A stretch of DNA of 64,000 nt from Mycobacterium sp. 1164985.4 (lineage in GTDB: Bacteria > Actinomycetota > Actinomycetes > Mycobacteriales > Mycobacteriaceae): the NCBI RefSeq assembly GCF_001668575.1, contig NZ_LZMD01000094.1, positions 1 through 64,000 on the forward strand, read 5' to 3'. The translations under genes and the position numbers were made by a program. The notes beneath the pieces are model-generated. The model saw only the letters and a program-made list of their open reading frames with translations, was not told the DNA's origin and made no database searches. Of this stretch, positions 50,605 to 59,573 are shown in pieces. How positions within the stretch are numbered: the stretch's first letter is position 1; each line of letters begins with the position of its first letter.

Positions 50605-51471
50605 ATGACGGGCCACGCACGCATCGGTGCCCTGATGGCGGTCGCGTCGATGCTGTGTGTGCAGACCGGCGCGGCGATCGCCGTCACGCTGATCGACCGC
50701 ATCGGCGCCGAAGGTGCGGCGTGGCTGCGCCTGGCCTGGGCGGGTGTGCTCATGCTCCTGATCGTCCGGCCGCGCCCAAAAGCCTTCACCCGGGCGAGCT
50801 TTCGGATGTGTGTGGTGCTCGGCGTGGTGACCGCGGGCATCACCTTGCTCTTCATGGCCGCACTGGCCCGCATCCCGTTGGGCACCGCCAGCGCGATCGA
50901 ATTCCTCGGCCCGTTGGGTGTGGCGGTGATGCACGGTACGGGGCGCGGTCGCGTGCTCTGGCCGGGCTTCGCCGCCGTTGGGGTCATCCTGCTCACTCAG
51001 CCGTGGGCGGGGCACGTCGACGGTGTCGGCGTGCTGTTCGCGCTGGCCTCCGCGGTCTGCTGGGCCGGCTACATCCTGCTGACCCAGCGGGTGGGGGACG
51101 AGGTGTCGGGCATGAACGGGCTCGCCGTGTCGATGCCGGTTGCGGGCATCGTGGCCACGCTGGCCGTCGGGCACCTCGTGTTGCCGCGGCTCTCGGTCGA
51201 CATCCTGCTGATCGGGATCGGCCTGGCGATCCTGTTGCCCGTCGTGCCGTTCGCGTTGGAGTTGCTGGCGTTGCGACGGCTCACCACCGCGGCGTTCGGC
51301 ACGCTGATGGCGCTCGAACCGGGCTTCGCGATGATCGTCGGCCTCGTCATCCTGCGTCAGGTCCCCGAGGCGCTCGGCGTGCTCGGCATGTGCTTCGTCG
51401 TGGCCGCCGGAATGGGTGCCGCCCGCAGCGGCGCGCGCCAGCCCGCGGTGCCCGCCGAGGTCGGTGTGTAG
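50605..51471 (+). CDS. EamA/DMT-superfamily exporter
   Basis: A 288-residue ten-helix drug/metabolite transporter. It has two EamA repeats ([20 protein letters not shown]... and [19 protein letters not shown]...). RhtA-like sequence LAFPLEFLA appears here as [20 protein letters not shown]. RhtA relatives export homoserine or threonine. ATG 50605 is used. The stop abuts the convergent potC stop with no gap. Confidence 0.88.
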   Translation: MTGHARIGALMAVASMLCVQTGAAIAVTLIDRIGAEGAAWLRLAWAGVLMLLIVRPRPKAFTRASFRMCVVLGVVTAGITLLFMAALARIPLGTASAIEFLGPLGVAVMHGTGRGRVLWPGFAAVGVILLTQPWAGHVDGVGVLFALASAVCWAGYILLTQRVGDEVSGMNGLAVSMPVAGIVATLAVGHLVLPRLSVDILLIGIGLAILLPVVPFALELLALRRLTTAAFGTLMALEPGFAMIVGLVILRQVPEALGVLGMCFVVAAGMGAARSGARQPAVPAEVGV

Positions 51472-52317
51472 CTAGACGTCGATCCGCTTGCGCCGGTAGA
51501 GCGTTCCGAGGGCCAGCAGGATGAGGCTGATCACCAGGATCGCCGTCGCGAGGACGTTGATCTGCGGCGGCACCGCGGCTTTGACCGCGGCGTTGACATA
51601 CAGCGGATACGTCACCGTCGAACCGCTGACGAAGTAGGTGATGATGAAGTCGTCGAGCGACAACGCGAACGACAGCATGCCCGCCGCGACGATCCCCGGA
51701 ACGATCAACGGAAGCGTCACCCGGAAGAACGTGCGTGTGGGGCTGGCGCCCAGATCCATCGACGCATCCTCGAGCGTCCAGTCGAAACCGCGCACCCGGG
51801 CGCGCACGGTCATCGCGATGAAGCTGACCTCGAACGCGATGTGCGCCAACACGATCGTCGTATAGCCAGTGGCCCAGCCCAGGTCGAGGAACAACACCAG
51901 CAGCGCGGCGCCCATGACCACCTCGGGTGCCGTCAGCGGCAGAACCAAGAACGTGTCGACCGCGCGCTGTCCCCGCCACCGTTGGCGCACAAGGGCTATG
52001 GCCACCAGTGTGCCCAGCACCAGCGCGATGGCGGTGGAGACCGCCGCGACGTTGATGCTCAGCTTCAGGGCCTCGGTCAGCGCCGGGTACTTGAACGGAT
52101 CGGCCCAGTTTTCCAGGGTGAAGCCCTGCCAGCTGTAGTTGAACTTGCCCTTCGGATCGTTGAACGAGAACAACACGATCACGAAGATGGGCAGGAACAG
52201 ATACAGCAGCACCAGGCCCGCGACGATACGTAGCAGCCAATCGCCCCACTTCGGCGAACCCTTCACCCGACCGGCCGGGGCCGGACTGGTCGCGGCTTCC
52301 ATCGCCTGCACGGTCAT
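51472..52317 (-). CDS. potC: Spermidine/putrescine ABC transporter permease PotC
   Basis: A 281-residue ABC permease with six membrane segments and the EAA loop EDASMDLGASPTRTFFRVTLPLI. N-terminal LLYLFLPIFVIVLFSFND is characteristic of PotC. ATG 52317 overlaps the potB stop (ATGA). The upstream open frame to 53016 is a shadow of potB. It is the last gene of the potA-D-B-C operon. Confidence 0.92.
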   Translation of the reverse strand: MTVQAMEAATSPAPAGRVKGSPKWGDWLLRIVAGLVLLYLFLPIFVIVLFSFNDPKGKFNYSWQGFTLENWADPFKYPALTEALKLSINVAAVSTAIALVLGTLVAIALVRQRWRGQRAVDTFLVLPLTAPEVVMGAALLVLFLDLGWATGYTTIVLAHIAFEVSFIAMTVRARVRGFDWTLEDASMDLGASPTRTFFRVTLPLIVPGIVAAGMLSFALSLDDFIITYFVSGSTVTYPLYVNAAVKAAVPPQINVLATAILVISLILLALGTLYRRKRIDV

Positions 52318-53189
52318 ACGAGTTCCTCCGTGCCCAATGCCCGCGTGTAGAGCAGGACGCCGACCAGGATGATGCCCACCAGCACCATGCTCAGCACCGC
52401 TGCGGCGGGATAGTCCTTGACGACCAGGAACTGCTGCTGGATCACGTTGCCGATCATCGCGGTCTGCGTGCTGCCAAGGTATTCGGCGTTGATGAAGTCG
52501 CCCGCCGCCGGGATGAAGACCAGCAGGCTTCCGGCCAGCAGGCCCGGAAGTGACAGCGGCAGGATGACTTTGGTGAAGCTGCGGGTGTTCGACGAGTAGA
52601 GGTCCTTGCTCGCCTCGATCAACCGCGGGTCGATCTTCTCCAGGCTGACGTACAGCGGCAGGATCATGAAGATGATCCAGTTGTAGGTGAGTCCGCCGAT
52701 GACGGCCCAGCTGGTCGACAGCAACCGCCCGTCGGCGGGCAGCAGCCCGATGGCGTCCAGCGCGTCGACCACCCAACCGTTGTCGGCGAGAATGGTCTTC
52801 CACGCGATGGTGCGGATCAGGAACGTCACGAAGAACGGCAGGATCACCAAGCCCAGGATCAGATTCTTGAACCGGCCTGCCTTGAAAGCGATCACGTACG
52901 CCAACGGGAACGAGAGAAGGATGCTCAGCACCGTCGCTGTGGTGGCGTAGCCGAACGACCGCAGTATCTGTTCGTGATACTTGCTGAACGCCTCGCCGTA
53001 GTTCGCGAAGTCCCACGAAAACGTCAGCGTGGGAAGGAAAATCGACCCGCTGGTCGTCGACAGTGACATCCGCGCCAGGGAGACGAACGGAACGACGAAG
53101 AACACCGCGAGGTACACCATCGCTGGCAGGATCATCAGATACGGGGCGATCCTGCTGCGTTGCCGGCCGCTACTGGCGACGCCTGCCAT
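52314..53189 (-). CDS. potB: Spermidine/putrescine ABC transporter permease PotB
   Basis: A 291-residue ABC permease with six membrane segments and the EAA-type loop EASKDLYSSNTRSFTKVILPLSLPG. N-terminal YLMILPAMVYLAVFFVVPFVSLARMS is typical of PotB. It follows potD by three bases and overlaps potC by four, so the operon is tightly coupled. Confidence 0.92.
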   Translation of the reverse strand: MAGVASSGRQRSRIAPYLMILPAMVYLAVFFVVPFVSLARMSLSTTSGSIFLPTLTFSWDFANYGEAFSKYHEQILRSFGYATTATVLSILLSFPLAYVIAFKAGRFKNLILGLVILPFFVTFLIRTIAWKTILADNGWVVDALDAIGLLPADGRLLSTSWAVIGGLTYNWIIFMILPLYVSLEKIDPRLIEASKDLYSSNTRSFTKVILPLSLPGLLAGSLLVFIPAAGDFINAEYLGSTQTAMIGNVIQQQFLVVKDYPAAAVLSMVLVGIILVGVLLYTRALGTEELV

Positions 53190-53192
53190 TCA

Positions 53193-54371
53193 TCAACCGC
53201 CGGTGATTTCGGCGTACATCGAGGCGTACTCCTGCTTCTGCTCGTCCTTGAGCGGAGCCCACGCCTTGACGCGGTCGAGGGTGGACTGCGGAGGATTGAT
53301 CAGCTCGTTCTTGGCCAGGTTGGGGTCGATCTGGTCGAGCTCGGCGGTCATGTCCGAGAGCACCGGCACGAATTGTGTGAACGCGATGAGCTTGGCGTAG
53401 TTGGCCCGGTCGTAGACGTAATCGATCCACGCCTCGGCGGCCTTCTGGTTCTGCGTCGTGTACGGGATCACCATGGTGTCGAGGAAGTCGGTGCCACCGG
53501 ACTCCGGGACCACGAACTGCAGGTCCGGGTTGTCGGCCTGCAGCTGCACGACGTCGCCCGAATAGGCCTGCGCGATCACGACATTGCCCGCCGCCAGGTC
53601 GTCGGCGTAGTCGTTTCCGGTGAACCGGCGGATCTGTCCCTTGTCGTTCTGCTCGCGGACCAGATTGACCGCCTTGCGGACCGTTTCGGTGTTGGGCGAG
53701 GCCGGGTCGCCGCCCTGCGACTGCATGATCATGCCCAAGCCGTCCTGGAAGTCGGAGAGCAAGCTGACGCGACCCTTGAACGCCGGATCCCACAGGTCGT
53801 CGATCTTGGTGATGTCGCGACCGGTGGCCGCGCGGTTGAACGCGAGGCCGACCATGCCGGTCATGTACGGGGCGCTCCACTTGCGGCCCGGGTCCATCTG
53901 CGCGTCGAGCAGATCTGGGCGCAGGTTCTTCTTGTTCGGGATGCCGTTCTCGCTGAAGTCGTTGACCCAGTTGAGCGATCGGATCTGGGACGCCATGAAC
54001 GCGGTGGGCACCACGAGGTCGGTGCCGATGTCCTGCTTGCGCGATAACGGTTCCTTGACCTTGGCGAACCATTCCTCGTTGTCGTTGAAGTCTTCCTTGT
54101 AGTCGACGGTGATACCCGACGCCTGCTGGAACGCGGCGATGAACCCGTCGGCCATGTACAGCGGCCAGTTCGAGATCCGCAGGGTCCCGCTCGCGGGTCC
54201 GCCCTCCTGCGTGGTGGTCCCGGATGTGCCGCTGTCCGAACCGCAGGCCGCGAGGAACGACGGGCCGAGAACCATTGCGGCGGCCGCGGCGGCGCCTCCG
54301 CCGATGAAGCGGCGGCGCGACGTGCGGTTGGTGGCAAAACGGGCCAGGCGGGGGTCCATCTCGTAGGGCAT
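53193..54371 (-). CDS. potD: Polyamine-binding lipoprotein PotD
   Basis: A 392-residue extracytoplasmic solute-binding protein. It has a twin-arginine signal (TSRRRFIGGG, residues 17-26) and a lipobox LAAC with Cys43, so it is probably Tat-exported and lipidated. The mature PotD-like sequence begins TLRISNWPLYMADGFIAAFQQ. ATG 54371 is chosen; ATG 54359 (residue 5) is possible. The ligand may be spermidine, putrescine or a related cation. Confidence 0.9.
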   Translation of the reverse strand: MPYEMDPRLARFATNRTSRRRFIGGGAAAAAAMVLGPSFLAACGSDSGTSGTTTQEGGPASGTLRISNWPLYMADGFIAAFQQASGITVDYKEDFNDNEEWFAKVKEPLSRKQDIGTDLVVPTAFMASQIRSLNWVNDFSENGIPNKKNLRPDLLDAQMDPGRKWSAPYMTGMVGLAFNRAATGRDITKIDDLWDPAFKGRVSLLSDFQDGLGMIMQSQGGDPASPNTETVRKAVNLVREQNDKGQIRRFTGNDYADDLAAGNVVIAQAYSGDVVQLQADNPDLQFVVPESGGTDFLDTMVIPYTTQNQKAAEAWIDYVYDRANYAKLIAFTQFVPVLSDMTAELDQIDPNLAKNELINPPQSTLDRVKAWAPLKDEQKQEYASMYAEITGG

Positions 54372-54459
54372 GGCGACTGTGCCTTTCGTCGGAGGGAGGG
54401 GAGGGGCCGACAGCTTTCGAGGGCGCCGCTCGGGGCGGTGTCGGTGCGCCACGTGACGA

Positions 54460-55710
54460 TCAGGAATCGTCGAGCATCTCCTCGAGATCCTCGGCGGTCG
54501 GGATGTCGGCGGCCGGCAGCACGAGCGAGGCGTCCGGCGTCCAGCAGACATGAACATCGTCGCCGGGCCGCAGCATCGGCAGATCCTCCTCGGGTCCGAT
54601 GTGGGCGACGATCGTCGAATCGTCCGGCGCGGCCAGCGACAACCGCACCACCGGACCCTGGAAGGTCAGGTCGGTGACCGTCGCACGCACACCGGCGACG
54701 TCACCGGTAGGGGCGTCCATGCACACGCGGATCCGTTCCGGGCGCACCATCAGCGTCGCGTGACCGCCGGGTTCGATCGTGGTCTCGCCCGGACGCGCCT
54801 TGAGCGTCGAGCCCAGCACCTCGATCTCGACGTAATCGCTGTTTGCCCGGCCGGTCTGGCGACCCGCCCACAGGTTGGCCTGCCCGATGAAGCTCGCGAC
54901 GAACACGGTGGCGGGCCGGTCGTAGATCTCGGTGGGCGTGCCGATCTGGTCGACGTTGCCGGCGTTCATGACCGCGATGCGATCACTCATCGTCAGCGCT
55001 TCTTCCTGGTCGTGGGTTACGTAGATGAACGTGATCCCCACCTCGCGCTGGATGCGCTTGAGCTCGAACTGCATCACCTGGCGCAGCTTGAGGTCGAGGG
55101 CGCCGAGCGGTTCGTCGAGCAACAGCGCGCTGGGGTAGTTCACCAGTGCGCGGGCCAGCGCGACGCGTTGTTGCTGCCCTCCGGACAGCTGGCCCGGGCG
55201 CCGGTCGGCGAAGTCGGTCAGCCGGACGATCTCGAGGAGTTCGTCGACCCGCTTGCGGATCTCACCCTTGGCCAGCTTCTTGCTGCGTGGACCGTAGGCC
55301 ACGTTGTCCCACACCGACATGTGCGGGAACAGGGCGTAGTGCTGGAACACCGTGTTGACGTTGCGTTTGTGCGGCGGAACCTTCGAAACGTCGACGCCCT
55401 CGAGCCGGATCGCGCCGTCGGTCGGGGTTTCGAACCCCGCGATCATGCGCAGGGTCGTGGTCTTACCGCAGCCGGACGGACCCAGCATCGAGAAGAATTC
55501 ACCCGAGGCGATCGAGAAGTCCGCCTCGGCGACGGCGACATAGTCACCGAAGCGTTTCGTGACGTGGTCGATCTCGATGACCGGGGCCCCGCTCGGGCGG
55601 GTCGCCTCGTGGTGTCCCGAAGATTGGTCGACGGCGGTGGTGTGTGAGCCGGTCAGTGCGGATCCTCCTACAGGCTGCCCCCCAGCTGTGGGTAAACAAT
55701 CGCGGATCAC
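54460..55710 (-). CDS. potA: Polyamine ABC transporter ATPase PotA
   Basis: A 416-residue ABC ATPase with Walker [10 protein letters not shown] (residues about 76-84), Q-loop [13 protein letters not shown], signature [15 protein letters not shown], Walker [12 protein letters not shown], switch histidine THDQEEAL, and C-terminal TOBE domain. GTG 55710 is the only standard start with GAGGGA upstream. However, a much stronger site TAGGAGGAT lies inside the frame and is perfectly spaced from a CTG at 55656. It is followed, after an 88-bp gap, by potD. Confidence 0.9.
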   Translation of the reverse strand: MIRDCLPTAGGQPVGGSALTGSHTTAVDQSSGHHEATRPSGAPVIEIDHVTKRFGDYVAVAEADFSIASGEFFSMLGPSGCGKTTTLRMIAGFETPTDGAIRLEGVDVSKVPPHKRNVNTVFQHYALFPHMSVWDNVAYGPRSKKLAKGEIRKRVDELLEIVRLTDFADRRPGQLSGGQQQRVALARALVNYPSALLLDEPLGALDLKLRQVMQFELKRIQREVGITFIYVTHDQEEALTMSDRIAVMNAGNVDQIGTPTEIYDRPATVFVASFIGQANLWAGRQTGRANSDYVEIEVLGSTLKARPGETTIEPGGHATLMVRPERIRVCMDAPTGDVAGVRATVTDLTFQGPVVRLSLAAPDDSTIVAHIGPEEDLPMLRPGDDVHVCWTPDASLVLPAADIPTAEDLEEMLDDS

Positions 55711-55727
55711 GCGGTCCCTCGCAAGCG

Positions 55728-55741
55728 ATTCCGCACGGAAT
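55728..55741. promoter_or_regulatory. Palindrome upstream of potA
   Basis: ATTCCG-CA-CGGAAT is a perfect inverted repeat 17 nt upstream of GTG 55710, inside the AT-rich potA promoter region (TTTACATATTCACAATGG follows). It may be an operator for the pot operon; no regulator gene is adjacent. Confidence 0.4.
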
Positions 55742-55913
55742 TTACATATTCACAATGGAATCCTTTGTCTGGTGTGATCGCGGGCACCAAATTCGCTGCG
55801 TTCGAACCGTCGGAATCCGGTCGGCTGCCGCAGCCGGCGCCGACGCTCGAGGGGTTCTCCCGCTCAGTTTCGCAGCCGGAGCAGGCCCGATCGGGTGAAA
55901 CGCCGTTTACCTG

Positions 55914-55928
55914 CCCGGCTTCGCCGGG
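55914..55928 (+). promoter_or_regulatory. Stem-loop in the 5' region of the SRPBCC gene
   Basis: CCCGGC-TTC-GCCGGG is a perfect stem 13 nt before ATG 55942. CCCGATCGGG (55886-55895) is a second perfect palindrome upstream. No conserved RNA family is recognised. These may be a 5' leader structure or an operator pair. Confidence 0.35.
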
Positions 55929-55941
55929 TAAGGCACTAGGC

Positions 55942-56370
55942 ATGGCAGCAGTGGACGTTTCGGTGTCGTCGGATCTCAGCCCCCACAAGGCGTGGGAGTT
56001 GGCGTCGGACCTGAGCAGGTTCGACGAGTGGCTGACGATCTTCGGCGGGTGGCGCAGCGAGGTGCCCGACAACATCGAGGTCGGCACCTGCGTGTCGTCG
56101 CTGATCAAGGTCAAGGGATTCCGCAACACCATCCACTGGCAGGTCAAGCGCTACGACGAGCCGAAGGTCGTGGAGATGGTCGGCAGGGGCAGGCCGGGTA
56201 TCCGCATCGGGTTGACGCTGTGCGTCCGCGACGACCAACCGGGGTCGACGTTCCAGGTGGTCGCCGATCTGTCCGGCGGCCTGCTGAACACGCGGGTCGG
56301 CAACCTGGTGGCCAAGGTGATCGAATCCGACGTGCGCAAGTCGGTGTCCAACCTCGCCTCGCTGCGCTGA
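55942..56370 (+). CDS. SRPBCC protein, Rv0910-like
   Basis: A 142-residue START-like (SRPBCC) protein with HKAWELASDLSRFDEWLTIFGGWRSEVP, which closely resembles mycobacterial Rv0910. Rv0909-Rv0910 has been proposed as a toxin-antitoxin pair, from memory. Here no small antitoxin-like gene is seen beside it; potA and an MFS gene flank it. ATG 55942 begins the conserved domain; the longer frame upstream is not conserved. It may instead bind a lipid or small ligand. Confidence 0.8.
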   Translation: MAAVDVSVSSDLSPHKAWELASDLSRFDEWLTIFGGWRSEVPDNIEVGTCVSSLIKVKGFRNTIHWQVKRYDEPKVVEMVGRGRPGIRIGLTLCVRDDQPGSTFQVVADLSGGLLNTRVGNLVAKVIESDVRKSVSNLASLR

Positions 56371-56380
56371 CCGAGCGTTC

Positions 56381-57859
56381 TTAGCCCCACTCGTGGTTCA
56401 TGGCACGCGTTTCGTAGCGTGCCTCCGTGGAATCTGCTGACCGCGACGACGGACGCGACACGGCGATCAACACCAGCGCGAGCGTCGAGGTGATCGCGCC
56501 GCCGAGGAAGATCGCGAGGAAGCTGCTCTCCATCGGCACCCCCGCTCCCGGCACCGACCGGCTGAGCAGCATGGCGACCACGGCTGCCGCGATCGAACTG
56601 CCGATCGTGCGCGCGATCGCGTTCATGCTCGTGGCCACGCCCGTCTCGCCGGCGTCGACCTCGCTGACGACGAGCGCCGGCAGGGCGCCGTAACCGAGAC
56701 TGATGTAGGCGTTGGCGAGGATGCTCGCGACGATGATCTGCCAGGTGTACGAGTGCACCAACGCGATGAACAGGAATCCGGCGATACCGGCGAGCGCCGC
56801 GACCACGAGCACCGGCCGTGCGCCGAACCGGTCGATGAACCGCCCGCTGATCAGCGCGACGACAAAGCCCGTGAACGCACCCGGCAGCAGATACACCACG
56901 CTCGCTTCCAGCACCGTCGCGCCGAAGCCGTAACCGGCTGCCTCACGCGGGATTTGGACGAAGAGCGTCAACCCGAGGAACGCGAAGTACAGGCCCATGC
57001 CGACGAAGATGGTCGCGATGTTGGTGAGCAGGATCGGCCGGCGGGTGAGCATCGCCGTCGACACCAACGGTCGACGGGTGTTGCGCTCCCACCACCACCA
57101 GCCGGCCAGCACCGCCACACCGCCGACGATGCAGCCGAGGGTCGCAGGCGATACCCATCCCCACGTTTGGCCTTGCGTGATCGCGAGCAGGAGGGCCGAT
57201 AACCCCACCGCCAACCCGGTCGCGCCGAGCCAGTCGATCGATCCGGCGACGTCGTGCGGTCGTCGAGGCACCACGAACAGCACGATGGCGATCACGCCGA
57301 CGGTGAACGCCGTCGTCAGCCAGAAGACGCGGTGATAGCCGGCGTCCCCGTTCATCAACAGCCCCACCACGACGAGTCCGGTCCCGCCGCCGAAACCCAG
57401 CGTCCCGGACAGCACGGCCATCGCCGACATCAGACGCTCCTCGGACAGTTCCTCGCGCAGGATCGCGATGCTGATGGGGTAGAGCGCGTAGGAGGCGGCC
57501 TGGAGCACGCGGGCGATGATCAGCAATTGCAGCGACGACGTGAGGGCCGCTATCAACGATCCGGCCAGCACTACGACGAGCACGCCGAGCAGCACCCGGT
57601 GCTTGCTGTGGAGGTCCGCGAGGCGGCCGAGCAGCGGCGTGGCCGCGACTGCGGCGAGCAGGTTGGCGGTGACCGCCCAACTCACGCCGACGATCGAGGC
57701 GTGGAGTTGGTTGGCGATGATGCCGAGCACCGGCACGACGGCGGTCTGCAGGACGGCGACGGTGAGGACGACGACGGACAACCCGGCGATGAGCAGGCCA
57801 GGGGAGCGCTCGCGACCGATCACGGGCGACTGCGACGCGCTGGTCTCGACCACAGCCAC
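56381..57859 (-). CDS. MFS drug-type exporter
   Basis: A 492-residue major facilitator of about 14 membrane segments (DHA2-like): N-terminal GLLIAGLSVVVLTVAVLQTAVV, motif A-like LLGRLADLHSKHRVLLG, and motif C-like VLSGTLGFGGGTGLVVVG. It is proton-driven drug or metabolite export by family. GTG 57859 is used; GTG 57853 (residue 3) has a better-spaced GGAG. It is convergent with the SRPBCC gene. Confidence 0.87.
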   Translation of the reverse strand: MAVVETSASQSPVIGRERSPGLLIAGLSVVVLTVAVLQTAVVPVLGIIANQLHASIVGVSWAVTANLLAAVAATPLLGRLADLHSKHRVLLGVLVVVLAGSLIAALTSSLQLLIIARVLQAASYALYPISIAILREELSEERLMSAMAVLSGTLGFGGGTGLVVVGLLMNGDAGYHRVFWLTTAFTVGVIAIVLFVVPRRPHDVAGSIDWLGATGLAVGLSALLLAITQGQTWGWVSPATLGCIVGGVAVLAGWWWWERNTRRPLVSTAMLTRRPILLTNIATIFVGMGLYFAFLGLTLFVQIPREAAGYGFGATVLEASVVYLLPGAFTGFVVALISGRFIDRFGARPVLVVAALAGIAGFLFIALVHSYTWQIIVASILANAYISLGYGALPALVVSEVDAGETGVATSMNAIARTIGSSIAAAVVAMLLSRSVPGAGVPMESSFLAIFLGGAITSTLALVLIAVSRPSSRSADSTEARYETRAMNHEWG

Positions 57860-57914
57860 TCCGATCCTTAGACAACCTCCGTTTCGTCGATTATGTCCGT
57901 CCGCCTGTCGCTGA

Positions 57915-57930
57915 CCGCACCAGGTGGTGC
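57915..57930. promoter_or_regulatory. Perfect 16-bp palindrome upstream of the MFS gene
   Basis: CGCACCA-GG-TGGTGCG is 55 nt upstream of GTG 57859 and 14 nt beyond the stop of the hydrolase on the same strand. The two-base centre fits a protein-binding operator better than a hairpin loop, but a hairpin terminator for the hydrolase cannot be excluded. Confidence 0.4.
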
Positions 57931-57944
57931 GAACCGTCGAGCCG

Positions 57945-58823
57945 CTAGGGATCGGGATGGGTGACCGGTTGCTCGGCCGGTCGACCGGTCGTGTTGATGA
58001 AGTCGTCGATCAGGTCCACGACGTCGGATGGTCGCTCGACATGGGCGAAGTGCCCGACGCCCTCGAGCACTTCGAGCCGGCATTCCGGGCGCGCCTCGAG
58101 CGCCGCGTATGCGTGGGCGACCGGGATGATGCGGTCCTCGTCGCCCCAGATCGCCATGACCGGCAGCTCGGTGGTCACGTGCAGGCGGTTCAGCGCGCTG
58201 ACCGCCTGGCCGCGATAGTCGACGACCGACCGCAGCGTGCGCAGGAAGGCCTGGCGGGTCTGGCGGTCCGCCAACGACGAATAGGCACTCCACATTTCGG
58301 CCCCGCGGGGCGACTGGATGCCGGCCGAGCGGAACCAACCGCGCAGCTTGTTGCCGACCTTGAGAACGGGCGGCGGGGCGATGGCGGGCAGGATGAACTC
58401 GGCTCCGGGTGCCGACAAGAGTCGAAGTGTCAGCCCGACGTCGGGCCCGAGGCCGCCGCTGCTGATCAGGACGAGGCGCTGGCAGTAGTCGGGATGTTGA
58501 TACACGAACTGCATGGCGACACCCCCGCCGAGCGACTGGCCGACGATCGTGGCGCGAGACACTCCCAACTCATCGAGGAGATCGCGCAGCCACACCGCGA
58601 ATGCGCCCAGCGAGTAGTCGCCGCGCGGCTTGTCCGACTTGCCGTGGCCCAACAGGTCGGGAGCGATCACCCGGTACCGCCGCGAAAGCTGCGGGATGAC
58701 AGCCCGCCAGGTCTCGGAGCTGCCCGCCATCCCGTGGATCAGCAGGAGCACGTCCTGACCACCGCCGACGTCTCGGTAGGCCACGCGGTCGCCGTGCAGT
58801 TCCAGGTACTTCAACTCGGTCAT
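57945..58823 (-). CDS. Alpha/beta hydrolase
   Basis: A 292-residue alpha/beta-hydrolase fold protein: oxyanion-hole region LLIHGMAGSSETWRAV, nucleophile VGQSLGGGVAMQF, acid in IWGDEDRIIPVAH and histidine in GVGHFAHVERP. ATG 58823 has GGAGGG eight bases upstream; the longer frame to 58862 is less likely. It looks like a generic esterase, lipase or epoxide-hydrolase-type enzyme, and its substrate is unknown. Confidence 0.88.
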   Translation of the reverse strand: MTELKYLELHGDRVAYRDVGGGQDVLLLIHGMAGSSETWRAVIPQLSRRYRVIAPDLLGHGKSDKPRGDYSLGAFAVWLRDLLDELGVSRATIVGQSLGGGVAMQFVYQHPDYCQRLVLISSGGLGPDVGLTLRLLSAPGAEFILPAIAPPPVLKVGNKLRGWFRSAGIQSPRGAEMWSAYSSLADRQTRQAFLRTLRSVVDYRGQAVSALNRLHVTTELPVMAIWGDEDRIIPVAHAYAALEARPECRLEVLEGVGHFAHVERPSDVVDLIDDFINTTGRPAEQPVTHPDP

Positions 58824-58923
58824 GAGTGGGTCCCTCCCGGATGGTCCTCCCGGACTACCCACAAACGCCGGCCGCTATCTGGCACTTGACTGTGAGCCGA
58901 TGCGGCGCGGCAAGCTCGTATGC

Positions 58924-59538
58924 ATGGGATCACCGAACGAGTTACCGGTCAACCATCACGCCGACCATCCCGGATTTTCCGGCGCGATGGGCGTGTGCGT
59001 CGGGCTGGCCCTGCTGCTGATGGGCCGCGCGAGCGCACGCCTGGCGGCAGATCTGGTGGCGGTGACGGGCGAGGACAAGGTCGTCGACATCGGGTGCGGC
59101 CCGGGCGGGGCCGTCCGGGAGGCAGCGCGCCGTGGTGCGTCGGTGACGGGTGTGGATCCCGCGCCGGTGATGCTTCGGCTCGCCCGCGCGTTCACCCGCC
59201 GCGGTGACATCGCGTGGACGACGGGGACGGCCGAGCAGGTGCCGCTGCCGGATGGGTCGGCGACGGTGCTGTGGTCATTGGCGACCGTGCATCACTGGCA
59301 GGACGTCGACAAGGGAATCGCCGAAGCGCACCGATTGCTCGCCCCGGGCGCGCGCCTGCTCGCGATGGAACGTCAGACGACTCCCGATGCGGCGGGGCTG
59401 GCCAGTCACGGCTGGACGCGCCGGCAAGCCGAGTCGTTCGCCGCGCTGTGCCGCTCGGCGGGTTTCACTGACGTGACGGTCAGCGGCCACAAGGCGGGAC
59501 GGCGTGAGGTGTGGGCGGTGCAGGCGGTGCGTCCGTAG
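58924..59538 (+). CDS. Class I SAM-dependent methyltransferase
   Basis: A 204-residue methyltransferase with motif I VVDIGCGPGGAVREAARRG, the acidic loop VDPAPVMLRLARAF, and LWSLATVHHWQDVDKGIAEAHRLL. It resembles UbiE/Methyltransf_11 enzymes that act on small molecules. ATG 58924 is chosen because the frame upstream is a shadow of the hydrolase. It is divergent from the hydrolase by 100 bp. The substrate is unknown. Confidence 0.88.
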   Translation: MGSPNELPVNHHADHPGFSGAMGVCVGLALLLMGRASARLAADLVAVTGEDKVVDIGCGPGGAVREAARRGASVTGVDPAPVMLRLARAFTRRGDIAWTTGTAEQVPLPDGSATVLWSLATVHHWQDVDKGIAEAHRLLAPGARLLAMERQTTPDAAGLASHGWTRRQAESFAALCRSAGFTDVTVSGHKAGRREVWAVQAVRP

Positions 59539-59573
59539 AATCCGGGCGGTGCGCGTCGAGGGACACTGGAGAG

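Noticed and set aside
55635-55655. GCCGGTCAGTGCGGA inside potA, similar to the island motif
   Set aside because: Lies in coding sequence, lacks the TGTCCC arm, and is outside the island.
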